Source of the DNA: Voacanga thouarsii
Lineage: Eukaryota > Streptophyta > Magnoliopsida > Gentianales > Apocynaceae
Length of the DNA: 64,000 nt
Assembly (NCBI GenBank): GCA_026120185.1
Contig: JANUWF010001188.1
Span: 2,232,001 to 2,296,000 of the forward strand
Reading direction: 5' to 3'
The notes beneath the pieces were generated by a model, which was not told the origin of the DNA, did no database searches, and was given only the letters and a program-made list of their open reading frames with translations. Below are positions 11,963 through 23,535 of the stretch, piece by piece (within the stretch, counting starts at the first letter, position 1; every line of letters begins with the position of its first letter). Both the position numbers and the translations under genes were made by a program.

Positions 11963-11980
11963 ATTCCCCCACACTTAAAC
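11963..11980 (-). promoter_or_regulatory. Polypurine tract of N1
   Basis: On the minus strand the sequence reads gtttaagtgtgggggaat and then the LTR start TGATAGAGG. It is nearly identical to the AT1 PPT (55570-55587), which supports shared replication machinery. Confidence 0.85.
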
Positions 11981-13700
11981 TTTTGCTTGTCCTCAAGCAA
12001 AACACTTGAGTAAAGAAAATAATCAAGAAAACACAAGCTTTTATTTTTCTAAAATTTTGAATCATGACAAGGCTTATAACTTCCCTTCAAACTTTAAATA
12101 GAACTTTTGTCATTCATCCAACCCTTTGAAAACAATTGTAACTTTAAGCATTTGATAGGACATAACAAAATTCTTGAAGTTGAATTAAGTAAGTTTATAC
12201 CTTAGTCTAAGAAAATTATTTCACCCTTCAAAAAAAAAAAAAAAACGTTGATAATATGAATCATATAAGTCAAGGTACCTATTAACTCAAGCATTATAAA
12301 TCTAAAAATTGCACAACTCAAGTCATGATGTAAGGAAGACATTTCATTTTTTCAATGACTTAGGGAACTGATAGTCTCAAGTGAATGGATTCCTCTTCAC
12401 TCACTTTATTGGCCCCCTTATAGTCATCACTCGTCATTTTTTTCAACATTTTTTTCTCTCTTTTTCTTTCAAGAATTAATAGCCTCAGGAAAGTAGTTTT
12501 CTCTTCACTATCCGTATTGACCCCCATAATCAAGCAAAAAGTACTTTTTCTTCACCCTCAAAGATGAAACAACAATCAACTCATTTTTTTCAATCTCAAT
12601 CAATCAACGTTTTTATTTTTCTTTCACAATCTTTCCACTCAAAGATTTTTTTCCCTCACATTCCTTATCACAACTCAAAGCTAAGAAAAGTTTAAACCTG
12701 TAATACAACAGTTAGCCAACAACTTTTCCCACATTCATCATGTTCTCCATATCCAAGCTAGATGAGTCAAACAATACTCAAGTACTAATGCATAAACAAG
12801 AATAACTCAAATTCTCAAGTCTTAACATATCCCATCCAATAAAATATTTATTAATAGAAATCCACCAAGTGAGTGACAAAACTCATATCCAAGTAAGAAA
12901 AGAGAATCACAACCTTACTAAAGCAATGAAAACCACAAAAAATTTTGAAAAATTGCACAAAAATTTCAGCAAAAATGTATATGGAAAATATCTTCAATGC
13001 TAAACTCTACCCCCCCCCCCAATACTTAAATCAGACATTGTCCTCAATGGAAAAAAATATAACAATGAAAGCATAGCCAAGGGACCAAAATAAATAAAGA
13101 GGAAGAATAGAAAAAAGAAAATACTTCCATTACGAAGTAAGCTCCAATAAATGTTAAAACTTGGAAAGGGAATAAAAGAGCTAGTCCAAGAGGACTTTAT
13201 TCCTACCTATAAAATAAAACACAAATAAAATCACAAAGAAAATTATAAGAAAATAAAACTCACCAAAATAAAAGAAAATAACCTAAAAAATAACTAACAA
13301 TCCTAAGAAAGTAAATAAAGACACGACTCACTCCTCACACTTAGACTAAAAAATATTTTCCTCATTTGGGAGAAGAAAAACAAAACACTTAACAAAACCA
13401 AACACAAAATAAAGATACAAACTCTTTCCACTCATCATGCTTTCTCATCAAACATTTGGAAAAGATATGAATGTGCATTGAAAAAGGTAGACATGATGAA
13501 TGTAGAAATAAGATGGGGTTTTGAAAAATGGAGGGTGCATGGAAAATATTAGTTACAATGAATGTACATGTATAACCCCCCCCTCCGAACACTTTTTTAG
13601 ACATACAAATCAAGTTTCCAACATAAAGATGTAAATTATGTCTAAAAAGTGTGTAAATATGAGAATCACCACTTATCCCTTCAAAAGATGTGTCACAATT
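11981..13700 (-). other. N1 internal non-coding region
   Basis: AT-rich, with no supportable gene. On the minus strand a second PPT-like segment is visible at about 13006-13045 (with a C-run on plus) next to a block that reads like AT1's gaggGCAATGTCCAGTTTAAG at 54066-54087. A pair of related blocks containing cttcact...ttggccccctta recurs at 12385 and 12506, and in N2 near 42220. Confidence 0.6.
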
Positions 13701-13717
13701 GAAATTCCCCTTTAGAC

Positions 13718-14293
13718 TTAGTAATTTAGATTTAAAAATGGAATCAAGAAATCCTTACTTTTCACCCCATCTACAAATACCAAGTTACGTTCCCTGAAAT
13801 TAGGTGAAGGGTAAGAGTTGTGAACATCCTCCAAAGGTTTCTTATGATGTAGCATTGAAAAATCCAACTCCTTGAGGCATGTTAAGCTTAACACATCATT
13901 ATTTGGACCATTGTTCTCCAAGAATTGAGAGGAACCTAAAAATCATGTGACAAAGGGAAGTTAGAATTATTAGCACATGAAGTAGAATCGAATACCTCTC
14001 TTGTCACATCGTGCAATTGTTTCTCATTGCCTCTCTCTACTCCATGGTCAATTATACAGACCAACATGAACTCATGAGTCTCCTCAACAATCTTAGCTAA
14101 TTATGTCCTTTGATTGCACAATCATTGGGAAGCGTCTTCATGCCACTGAACAGATGTATTTGTATTGGCAACAAAAGAATTCACTCATGCTTCTAATGAC
14201 GTTTCACTAAAAACATCAATGTGAGCTTTGTAACTTTGCCAATCTATTAGCAATATAACTCCTTTGATCTTGTGCCCAAAAATAATTGTCCAT
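13718..14293 (-). pseudogene. N1 unrecognised ORF (gag position), decayed
   Basis: Starts at an ATG at 14293-14291, about 310 bp after the primer site. It begins MDNYFWAQDQRS and, across several stops and at least one frameshift, remains alignable to N2's ORF. The clearest open part is 13718-13921, with LTCLKELDFSMLHHKK...YPSPNFRERNLVFVDGVKSKDFLIP. I recognise no domain: there is no CCHC knuckle, protease or RT motif. It occupies the place where gag normally lies. It could be a captured host sequence or a highly diverged gag. Confidence 0.6.
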
Positions 14294-14605
14294 GTTGATG
14301 TCAACTTCACACTCAAAGAAAAACAAAAATCAAATCAAAAAGAATAATAAAGAATAGTAAAAATTTTAACAAATCAAAAACAAAATCAAATACTAATAAA
14401 AAGATTTAAATATTCACAAAGTACCTAAAAAAAAAAAAAGCTTGTGGTATTTACAAGTACAACATGAACTAAGCTAGTAAATTAAGTCATACAATGTTAC
14501 AAACAATAAGATATAACACCTATTTACACAAAGAACATATATACATATCTATATATAGACATATAAACATGGTTAAATCAACAAAATCTAAGCTTTTATA
14601 ATATT

Positions 14606-14623
14606 GTTCTCTGACAATGGCAC
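14606..14623 (-). promoter_or_regulatory. Primer binding site of N1
   Basis: The minus strand reads gtgccattgtcagagaac, a mutated form of the tRNA-Asp-type primer site (ggtgccattgccggggaac in AT1). It lies 9 bases from the LTR2 end at 14632, with a poly-T-like spacer as in AT1. Confidence 0.8.
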
Positions 14624-14631
14624 AAAAAACT

Positions 14632-16046
14632 TGAAGCGTAAATTTTGGTAGCGGGGAAAAATCATTAAATTTAAATCCATCCCTTAATTAAGTGTTAATT
14701 AAAGCATTAATCCCAAATTATACATACGAGCAAGTATACTCATCGCACACATAGTATAGGGAATTAATGAGTATCAGTCCTCAAAGAAACAAGCACACAC
14801 TAGTCACTTTTTATTTATTGTTTAACTAACCAAATAAAATGGCAAGATAGTAAAAAAAAAAAAACTAAAGAAATACGTAAAACTCAAGGATGTAAAAATA
14901 TGCAATTTAGACAAATAGTCTTGAAAACATGACTATGAATCATTTAGCAAATATCACAATCAATTATTATCTTAGTCTCATGAAGGATTTAAAATAGACC
15001 CATTTTGTTTGCAATTCATGGAATCACTATCTTCTAGTTAAATTAGTAAACATATTCTTTCTCAACTAATTTATCCAAAAGATGCATTAAAATCAATTCT
15101 CATATAAACCCCTATATTCTAGGTGATTTAAAACATGAAATTAGTCAATGAATCCATATTCTAGCAATCATCAACTAACTTTTGTTTACTTAAGTTCTTG
15201 ACAATTAACCTATTTTTCAAGCAAGTTAAGAAATAACAAATATGAAATTAATTAATTGAAATCATTATCAACCCATTTTCAAGCAAGTTAATAGTAAGAA
15301 TCAACCAATTAACTTTGTAAGAAAAATAAGCAGTCAAATACCGAGGAAAGTAATTAATTGATCAAAGAAGTAAATTAACTTAAAATCATAAATCCTAAAA
15401 ACAATGTCAAATTACAATAAAAACATTAATTACATCATTATTCTAGAAAAAATAAAAGAAAAGAAAGAACTCATAGACAAGCCCTTCTTCTTCTCTTTGG
15501 AAACCTTCTTGAATAATGCTTCTTGAATGGTCAATTGCTTTTTTTTTTTTTTTTTTTGTGTTTGGAAGTTTAATCCTTGGATTCACTACTTTCTCTTATG
15601 TTTTTCTTGTTTAAATAAGCTTCTTTAATGCTACAATTCATTGCTTGAGGAGTCTTGGCCAAGTAGGATTCAGAAAATACCAAAATCCTTTGGAAGATAC
15701 CAAATTCGTGCACAGAATTTGCATGTCAACATCGGACTTGGTACTGGGTTACTTCGACCTGACCTGGCGCCAGGTGTATTCTATTCTGCTCCTGAACTTT
15801 GCTCTATTTTCTCTATTTTTCCAGATTAGACCTACTGCTTAGTGCAGTGGCTAGACTTGACACCAAGTGCAATCTGGAAATTTCACCTTGTTGTTCGAAA
15901 TCCACTCAATTCTGTACAAATTCATCAAAAATACTTTTTACATGCAAAATATCAAATAGGAAGGAATATGTCTAGTTATTATATCAAAAGTATCTCAAAT
16001 TAATCTCAAATAACTAAAAAAATAGTGATGAATTTAGCCCCTATAA
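14632..16046 (-). repeat. N1 LTR2 (5' LTR in element sense)
   Basis: 1415 bp, pairs with 10574-11962. The right terminus reads ctataa where the family has ctatca, so the terminal C is mutated. The GGCGCC array is at 15735-15868, again with one intact CCTGGCGCCAGG (about 15762-15773). A T-run of about 22 bases at 15537-15558 is a replication-slippage expansion compared with LTR1. Confidence 0.88.
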
Positions 16047-16051
16047 AAAAC

Positions 16052-17537
16052 CAAAGCTATTTTTTCTTCTATGTGATGTCAGTCAACCCTTAAATAAGCA
16101 CACGTAATCCTATATTTAAAATAGCTTCCTTTTCCTATTACAAAACAAACTGGCCCACCTTTCCTATTTATTTTCTTCATTTTATTTCCTTTTTCTTTTC
16201 CTTCTTTTATAGGCTACTAAGGATTCTCAAATCCTTAAGCTGTCACACTAAAACCCTAGTGGGTTACGGTTTTATTAAATTAGCACATGACTAATTTAAT
16301 TAGCTCTTTTATTAACTAATTAATACACTTGGGCCTAATGTAAAAATTATCCAAGATAATTAATTAATAAAATAATTAATTAAACTACTTTGGTCCAATA
16401 TAAAATTACTCAAGATAATTAATTAATAAACCAATTAATTATTCTAACCCAAATAAATAAATAATTAATTGGTCTCCTAGAATAAATCTTCCAATAATAA
16501 ATTCATCCAATAAGCCCATATAGTAAATAAATTTACTAAGGTTATTTGGGCGACTCTGGGGACCAAAAGACATATTATTCTTAGCTACTAAAATAACTAA
16601 AATATTCTAAATGCCACATAGTAGTATTTTTATCATTTAGAATATTCTATTTATCACCATATGAAAATGTTGATAGCGAGAATAATATTGCAAGTATAGT
16701 GTCTTTCACCTACAGATGTAATAGTGAAAATACCTATCTACGTAACACCTATCATTGAGATAGGAAAATAGTACAACACTTTTCGTAGTGAAATCTACCA
16801 TCATTTGATAGCTAGTCCAATAATTTATGATTTTCAGTATGTACCAACTTATCTCAGGGAGGTACCCATAAAGCATACATACTTAGTTACGTTTTTCGGG
16901 GCCCTGGATTATTAGATTATCCTAGACAATCACAAAGGGGTGATTTCTTCATGAAATGAATATAGAAACTCTATTGAATAAGTCCGTCTTAATTAACCAA
17001 AGTCATACACCTAACGTACACGGTTATTAGACTTGCAATAAGACCTCACCTAACATAATTCAAAATGTACAAGTCCAGCTTCACCAGACCACCAAGTTAT
17101 ACTTAAGTCCTAGGGTACTCATCCACGTAGTAGTTGCGATAAACTAATCTTTATTTATTTTAGTACTTTGATAAAGATTATTATCGCGTGGTCCAATTCT
17201 ACATATTCCATATATACTTACATTATTGGTGGGAGTGGACTACTTACTAGTTAAAGGTAAACCCTTCCCTATTTGGAAACTATAGTGTAATGATCTAAAC
17301 CTTGATAAAGTGCCTAACTTCATCAATTGATTAAGAACAAATTTTCCGCTTATGTGTTAGTAGTTCATAATATACACCTTATTGTGAAAGTACGACCCAA
17401 TCACATAGATTACTTACTAACATACTTAGACCTTTAATGTGCGAATATATGTAAACAAACAATCATTAGTGAATGAAATTTTTCTTAATTTTTAAAATAT
17501 AGAAGTACATAGGCCATTTTAGGCATACATTTCAACA
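16052..17537 (-). repeat. Copia C2 3' LTR, main part
   Basis: In minus sense the LTR starts TGTTGAAATGTATGCC at 17537. Joined across N1 with 10187-10573 it is about 1.87 kb. Blocks such as ctttcacaataaggtg, ggtttaccttta and agtagtccactc are shared in order with the C4 LTRs, so C2 and C4 are related families. It is non-coding and rich in AT repeats (16290-16480). Confidence 0.85.
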
Positions 17538-17549
17538 ATCTCCCACTTA
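17538..17549 (-). promoter_or_regulatory. Polypurine tract of C2
   Basis: The minus strand reads aagtgggagat immediately before the LTR start TGTTGAAA, the typical Copia PPT. Confidence 0.85.
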
Positions 17550-17554
17550 TAGCA

Positions 17555-18455
17555 AATAGACTATGATAGTCCATATGCGCCTACCCCTATGACATCTAAG
17601 TGTCTTTTGAACACCTTTTCCGTCAAAGACTTGGTAAATGGGTCTGCCATACTATTTACAGAGGAAATTTAATTAACTATGATCTCCCATCTCTGGAAAT
17701 ACTCCCAGATCAGGTGACACTTCATTTCAATGTGTTTGCCCTTCCTATGGTTCCTCGGTTCCTTGCATTGTGACATAATCCTAGAATTCTCACAATACAT
17801 GGTAATGGACTTTTTTATTTGTAGCACAACTCCAAGTTTTGTGAGAAACTTTTGGAGCCAAAATGCTTTTTTGAAGTTTTTGAAGCTGCCACATACTCAA
17901 CTTCCATGGTGGAATTAGCAATACAAGATTGCTTAACACTCCTCCATGAAATAGCTCCTCTAGACACAGTGAAAATATATCCATTAGTGAATTTTCTTTC
18001 CTCTTTATCCACTTGAAAATCTGAGTCAATGTAACCGGTAGGAATTAAATCATTAGCTCTGTAAACAAGTATATAATCCCTCGTTACCTTACGGTACTTC
18101 AGTATATGCTTTACAGCTTGCCAATGTTCTTCCCATAGTTTAACTAATACCTGCTAACCATGCCTACTGCAAAGCAAATATCTGGCCTAGTACAAAGCAT
18201 GACAAACATGAGACTTTCCACTGTTGAGTAATAGGGAATCCTACTTATACTTTCCTTTTCTTCCTGTGTCTTAGGACACTGCTTGGAAGATAAGGTTAAT
18301 CTATGCCTAAAGGGTATGATTGCCCATTTGTACTGATCTATGCTAAACCTAGCCAATATCTTGTCAATATAAGCATATTAGGATAAAACTAATATTCTTT
18401 GCTTCCTATCTCTAAGAAGCTTAATACCAAGAATATAGTTAGCTTCTTCTATATC
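17555..18455 (-). pseudogene. pol: C2: RT C-terminus and RNase H (Copia), broken
   Basis: Minus-strand remnants of Copia pol. The connection region shows DQYKWAIIPFRHRLTLSSKQCPKTQEEKESISRIPY (about 18350-18230), then CTRPDICFAVGMVSRY (about 18190-18145). The RNase H follows, with KEERKFTNGYIF and the segment leading to SCIANSTMEVEYVAAS at 17990-17880, followed by the LADPFTKPL-type C-terminus near 17620. Frameshifts separate the pieces. The palm with YVDD and the whole integrase are missing: at about 18455 the frame jumps to protease-proximal sequence. Confidence 0.8.
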
Positions 18456-19147
18456 TAGCTAACCTGAATTAATCAATTTTGAAACTGAAATCAAATTCTG
18501 TTTAAAATTAGAAACATATAAAATATTCTTTAAAACTAAATCCTATTACAATCAAATAAAATCTCCAAGTCTCCTACTACTTCAGCCCATACTTGTGCTC
18601 CGTTGCCCACTCTAAGTCCATGCTCTCCTTTACTAAGTCGCCTTATCTTGCTGAACCCCTGCAAGGAGTTACATGGTCAGTGGATCTGAATCAACAATCT
18701 AAGTGGATGATGATCTAACCATCAAAATAGACTTTAAGTACGGAGCAATACCTGAGGAGGACTTGGCCAAGAAGTCCGGATAATTTTTTTGAAGTTCCTC
18801 TTCATGCCACACTTGAAACACTTTCCCTTGGGCTTGGCGTTGGGCATGGACGGACCGGCTTAGATCCCTTAAGCTGGGCTCCTGCATTGTTTTGGGCCCT
18901 TGCATTGTTCTGGGCCTTCTTCTTCTTGAACTTCTTGGGTTGGGCCCTAGTCTTAGAAAATGATCCAGAGTAAGTAACCAAAACCTTTGATACATACTTT
19001 ATGATTTTTGAAACAGGGGTCAGTTAGAACATACTTACACTCCTCGGCAGTAAGTATTATGTTCAAATTCCTTTTCCAATCCATATAGTTGGATCCAATT
19101 AACTTATTCTCTTTGAGAATAATGGACAAAGGACTGAAACTAGACAT
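18456..19147 (-). pseudogene. gag: C2: gag with internal deletion, zinc knuckle and protease-proximal stub
   Basis: The gag start at 19147 is MSSFSPLSIILKENKLIGSNYMDWKRNLNIILTAEECKYVLTDPCF, matching C3 and C4. Straight after, the sequence jumps to the region just before the zinc knuckle, losing most of the capsid domain (about 600 bp compared with C4). The knuckle (about 18830-18785) is frameshifted but readable as KVFQVWHEEELQKNYPDFLAK. Near 18500-18560 the protease-integrase linker (like FRQNLISVAKLIN) joins pol. C2 is therefore a doubly deleted, non-autonomous copy. Confidence 0.75.
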
Positions 19148-20854
19148 TTCTATTGATTGAAAAAAATTTTATTCAGAAAAATGTTTGTTTTGAAAAAATA
19201 CATATAAAAATGCATATTTAAAACATCATATTATTTCTATGAATGGTTAACCTATTAAAACCATTACAAAAAATATGAATAATTTGACTTTTAGAAAAAT
19301 TAACAGAACTTTGAAGGAAGATTAACAATTTTCTAAGTTAAGTATATAATTATCACAAATTAAACTTCCTTAATAAGTAAAGATCCATAAATAGTTCCAT
19401 TAATAGGATAGTCACTATTCTCACAAGCTATGGATAATTAAGTATTAATGCCTCCAACAATAGGTTGGTCGACATTAACACTTATCCTAGACTTTAATTA
19501 TAATTCTTCATTTTGTTCCAGATTCTCGTGGAAATCCATCCTATAGGGAGTCATGCTCAAAAAAACGTGAAGATAACCGCAATCTCCAATAGGAATCCAT
19601 TATAGAAGCCGTAGGAACCTATCTCCAACTTAATTTTTTGAGAAAAATAGGTTTTTAGGAAAAATGTTCCTTTAAAAAATATTTTGGTATCATTAACTTT
19701 AGTAAAAATCTAAAAATTCAATATTATTCTCTATGTCAAGGATAAAAACCTTTAAGAGAATAAACCATAAATTTTTTATTTTCACTATTTAAAGTTAAAA
19801 CCATTTATAGGAACTAAATTTAAAATATTCAAATTCAAATTATTCTCCACGTCAAGGATAATAGGCTTTGGAAGAATAAATTATGAATTTTATTTTAAAT
19901 TCCTAAGTTCTATTTTAAAAATATTTTTCTTAGTTGTTTTATCTAGAGAAAAAATTAATTTTTCAAAAACCTTTGTCCATTTGATCACAAAATTAAATAA
20001 ATAGACCGGCTCCAAAAAGTAAACCTTTTACATGCCATTTTCTATCATTTAATTCTTATGTGACCAAATAATAGATTAAACATCATAATAATAATAAAAT
20101 TAAAATGATCTTATTTAATCCTAAGGTCGTTCCTCTTTACTAACTGTGTTCATGCAAAATTATTTATCACAGTAAATAAACCATTGCAAGAAAAATATTC
20201 TTGTGTGATATGGGACCCCAAAAAAGAAAAGAAATTACAAAAGAAAACTGCAAAAAAATAGAGTCTTTAGGAGAACCCAAAAGCCGAATCGAATGAACTA
20301 AGATCGAATCGCATTGTCCATGTGTGCACAACCGCGAAACCGACATGCCCTTTAATGCACCAGTCATGAGAGGCTTTGTGTAAGCTCACACGGATCAAGG
20401 CATTTTTGCCTTTGTGCTAGTAGCGGCATGCCATGAGCCATGTGCGGCTGCAGGAAGACAAGTCTCATGAGCCCACCGCAGCTCACCATGTTCCGCGTGC
20501 GGATGGTCTCCTTCATTTCGTCTCCATTTGTCTCCATTTTCCTTCCGTTTTCCGTTTCGCATCAAGGGTTTTCTTCAAGCATTGATCCAGGCACCATTTT
20601 GTTACAAGAATTCATAAATAAATCGAAATACAATTTCAAATCCCTATGCCTTTTAAAACAAGGCATACACGAATTCTATGAAAGCAATTAATAATAAATT
20701 ATAGGTGCTTATGCCTCCATTCAGGAGGTGTATACAAAACATTTACCCATATAAAAAACCACGAGGGATCCATACAATCACAAAGATCATAATTTTTATT
20801 AGTAAAGGAACCACCTTTCCGATTATTAACCCTAAGCATGCTCCCAAATTATAA
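19148..20854 (-). other. C2 5' leader (untranslated)
   Basis: About 1.7 kb between the primer site and gag. It is closely similar to the C3 leader (27770-28850), for example around the shared aataattttgcatgaa and tggtcacataagaattaaa segments. A GC-rich block at about 20280-20480 lies just upstream (minus sense) of ggggtcccatatc, as in C4 (34300-34660). No gene is supported. Confidence 0.7.
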
Positions 20855-20870
20855 CCTGACTCTAATATCA
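20855..20870 (-). promoter_or_regulatory. Primer binding site of C2
   Basis: The minus strand reads tgatattagagtcagg, a decayed initiator-Met primer site (family form tggtatcagagc), two bases from the LTR end at 20873. Confidence 0.75.
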
Positions 20871-20872
20871 CT

Positions 20873-20954
20873 TGAAGGACCGTAGGAAAAATAAATACGC
20901 AGTGGAAGACAACAAATTAAAATTTTTTCTCGAGCAAAAGTCCAGGAATACTTA
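20873..20954 (-). repeat. C2 5' LTR, terminal fragment
   Basis: 82 bp that match 10187-10270 (ggaaaaataaatacg, aagacaacaaattaaaatttttt, aggaatactta). It is cut at 20954 by R1. The intact copy at 10260 reads ...ggaatacttacttttag, so the R1 target was ACTTA. The rest of this LTR should lie beyond R1's other end, outside what can be traced here. Confidence 0.8.
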
Positions 20955-21745
20955 TGATATGACTTTTTGTGGTGGCTTTTTCTTGGTGTTGTGGTGTTTT
21001 GGTGGCTATGTGTTCAGCTCAATCAAAGGCAAAACAGGGACTTTTCTTGTGACAAAAAGAAGAAAGTAACCTAACTATCTACACACCCTTCAAACCCTTG
21101 AAGAACAAAGCCTCAAAGACCCTCAAGATGAATAGAAAGTTCTACTAGATTCTCACCCTAACATCCTTGAAGCAACAAAGGCAAGCAAGAACATATAGAA
21201 TAGAGAAAATAGGCACCCAAATATTGAATTTCAAACGAACTCTAGAAGAACAAAGCAACTAAGACCCATTCAAAGAAAACAACATTAGATTATCCAAAAG
21301 ATTTATAGACTCTTACAAAAGGAGGACTACCCCTTTAGCTTGGTCTTGAACAAGATGAACAAGGAGTCTTGGCCTCTAAAGATTCTCTCTCAAATTTGAA
21401 TTAAAGTCAAGTGAATTGTCTTGTCAAAGTAATAAATGTGCTATTTATACTACCTTAATCCTAGCTAAATAATCCCTGAGGTTTAGTTACAATTTAGGGT
21501 CAAAATAAGTCTTTACAAGCAATTAAAATTGAAGAAAATCAGAGAAAAGGATTAAAAAATAGATCAGTCGACGATTGCTTAGGGCTAAGCCGGCGCCGGT
21601 TTGGAACATCACAACTAGCGCCGGTTATGTTTTGTCTTCGGCCGGTTCTCATTTGCTTGAGTGTTGGTTTTGGACAGAATGGAGCTGCCGCCGATTTGGC
21701 TGCATGGAGCCGACGCCGGCTGTCCTCTGGAAGCCTTCCTTGTCA
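20955..21745 (-). repeat. R1 3' LTR (inner edge uncertain)
   Basis: In minus sense it ends GTCATATCA; R2's LTR end at 61849 has the same TGATATGAC on plus. A TATA box (plus ctatttatac, 21441-21450) lies 139 bp downstream of a motif array at 21589-21722. The inner start is not pinned: an A/G-rich PPT candidate is near 21750-21765 on the minus strand. Three related motifs are CCGGCGCCGG-like (21589, 21615, 21710). Confidence 0.7.
21589..21722. promoter_or_regulatory. GGCGCC palindrome array in the R1 LTR
   Basis: gccggcgccggt (21589-21600) contains the perfect palindrome CCGGCGCCGG. tagcgccggtt follows at about 21617, a cggccggttc relative at 21639, and gacgccggc at about 21712. The same palindrome occurs in AT1 (51605-51639), an element of a different Gypsy lineage. 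Confidence 0.75.
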
Positions 21746-21925
21746 AATTTCATCCCCTTTTGCTGACGGCTTAAGTTCTTGTTGGGGTTCTTCGCGGATG
21801 GCCATCAACACGAACTCTTGACTCGCTTCCTCAACCCTCCAATCCTCCTTCATCCTCATGCATTGTTTGATGATCAATTGAAAATCATCTTGAAGCTTCT
21901 TGGTCCTCGCTCTAGTCATCGGTCC

Positions 21926-23535
21926 TTATCTTCCATGATGAAGTGGAGTCTCATCATCTTCCCCTCCTTGAAAAGGATTCGTCTTCGAATCTTTGCCATC
22001 ATCTATATCAAAAGGAGAGAGGTCACTAACATTAAAGGTAGCACTAACATGACACTCACCCGGTAGATCTATCTTGTAAGCATTATCTCCAACTTTGGTA
22101 AGAACTTGAAATGGTCCATCCCCCCTTGGGTCAAGTTTGCTTTGGCGTTGCATGGGGAATCTCTCCTTGCGAAGGTGCACCTATACCCAATCGTCCGGCT
22201 CAAAAGAGACCTTTTTCCTTCCTTGATTGCCCTTATGGGCGATCTCTTTGTTGAGTTTTGCAATGGTTTCCTTCATCTTCTCATGGAGTGCCTTTACCAT
22301 TTTTGCTTTCTTAGCTCCATCAGGGTTCAACCGTTCACCTATAGGCAAAGGAACCAAACCTAAAGGATTTAAAGGATTAAAACCATATACAATTTCAAAA
22401 GGAGAATAAGAGGTGGTAGAGTGAATAGCCCTATTGTATGCAAACTCAATGTGAGGTAAGCACTCCTCCCAATTCTTTAAGTTCTTCTTGATTATGGCCC
22501 GCAAGAATTGGGTGAGTGTACGATTGACCACCTCGGTTTGTCCATCCGTTTGGGGATGGCAAGCTATGGAAAATAAAAGGTTAGGTCCAAGTTTGTTCCA
22601 TAAAACTCTCAAAAAATGGCTAAGAAATTTTGTATCCCTATCCGAGACAATAGTCATTGGAATCCCATGCATTCTCACCACTTCCTTAAAGAATAAATCT
22701 GTAATGTAGGACGCATCATTAGTCTTGGAACAAGCCACAAAATGAGCCATTTTGGAAAATCTGTCAATAATCACAAATATAGAATCCTTGCCCCCCTTGG
22801 ACCTAGGCAATCCTAAAATGAAGTCCATTGAAATATCAACCTAAGGCACATTAGGTGTGGGCAAATGAGTATAAAGAATAAATCTGCAATATAGGACACA
22901 TCATTAGTCTTGGAACAAACCACAAAATGAGCCATTTTGGAAAATCTGTCAATAATCACAAATATAGAATCCTTGCCCCCCTTGGACCTAGGCAATCCTA
23001 AAATGAAGTCTATTGAAATATCAACCTAAGGCATATTAGGTATGGGCAAAGGAGTATAAAGACCATGTGAAAGAGCTCTAGACTTAGCTCGCCTACAGGT
23101 AATGTATTGAGAACAATGTCTCTCCACATTCTTTCTCATTTTTTGCCAAAAGAAATGTTCCTTAAGGATGCCTAAGGTTTTTGCAACACCAAAATACCCC
23201 ATTAGTCCCCTACTATGGGCTTTCCGAACTAGCAACACCCTAATAGAATCCTTTAGCACACAAAGCCTTGCCTTCCTAAACAAGAAACCATCATGCCTAT
23301 AATATTTAGCAAATGCACATTTCTCACAAGCATGGAAAATATCCCCAAACTCCTCCTCATCAACATACAAATCTTTCACAAATTTAAAACCAAGAAGTTT
23401 AGTATCCAAAAAGTTGAGAAGTGTATACCTTCGAGATAGTGCATCCGCTACTACATTTTCCTTACCCTTCTTGTATTGGATGACAAATGGAAATGTCCCA
23501 ATAAACTCCATCCACCTTGCATGCCTTTTGTTCAA
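21926..23535 (-). pseudogene. pol: R1: integrase (nearly intact core, duplicated segment)
   Basis: HHCC zinc finger near 23270-23080 (KAHSRGLMGYFGVAKT... CSQYITCRRAK); the second His reads Tyr (GYFG for the usual GHFG). The core is open at 22181-22828: [13 protein letters not shown] (first D), SDRDTKFL (second D), and [13 protein letters not shown] (catalytic E). After a stop at about 22178 the C-terminal SH3-like region continues (VHLRKERFP... FQVLTKVGDNAYKIDLPGE... FNVSDLSPF) to 21926. A 185-bp tandem duplication repeats the N-terminal edge of the core. The upstream RNase H tail has HARWMEFIGTFPFVIQYKKGKENVVADALSRR. Confidence 0.88.
22691..23060. repeat. 185-bp tandem duplication in R1 integrase
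   Basis: 22691-22875 and 22876-23060 are adjacent direct copies. I count about 8 differences in 185 bases, nearly all C/T or G/A transitions. Both copies encode the same piece of the integrase core ([24 protein letters not shown]), which duplicates the first catalytic region and breaks the polyprotein. The duplication probably postdates insertion. Confidence 0.95.

Larger units (their letters stand above)
10574..16046 (-). mobile_element. N1: short Athila-derived element without gag-pol
   Basis: 5473 bp, flanked by TSD AAAAC (10569-10573 and 16047-16051) and inserted in the C2 LTR. LTR1 is 10574-11962 and LTR2 is 14632-16046, about 1.4 kb each. The internal region is 2669 bp. Orientation is minus: the primer site is beside LTR2 and the PPT beside LTR1. 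There is no RT, integrase or recognisable gag. Its LTRs, primer site and PPT match AT1, so an Athila-type autonomous partner probably supplied the enzymes. N2 is a sibling copy. Confidence 0.9.

Noticed and set aside
21575..21821. Cys/Trp-rich frames near the R1 LTR
   Set aside because: They sit over the GGCGCC array and U3, antisense to the element, with no conserved peptide between R1 and R2.
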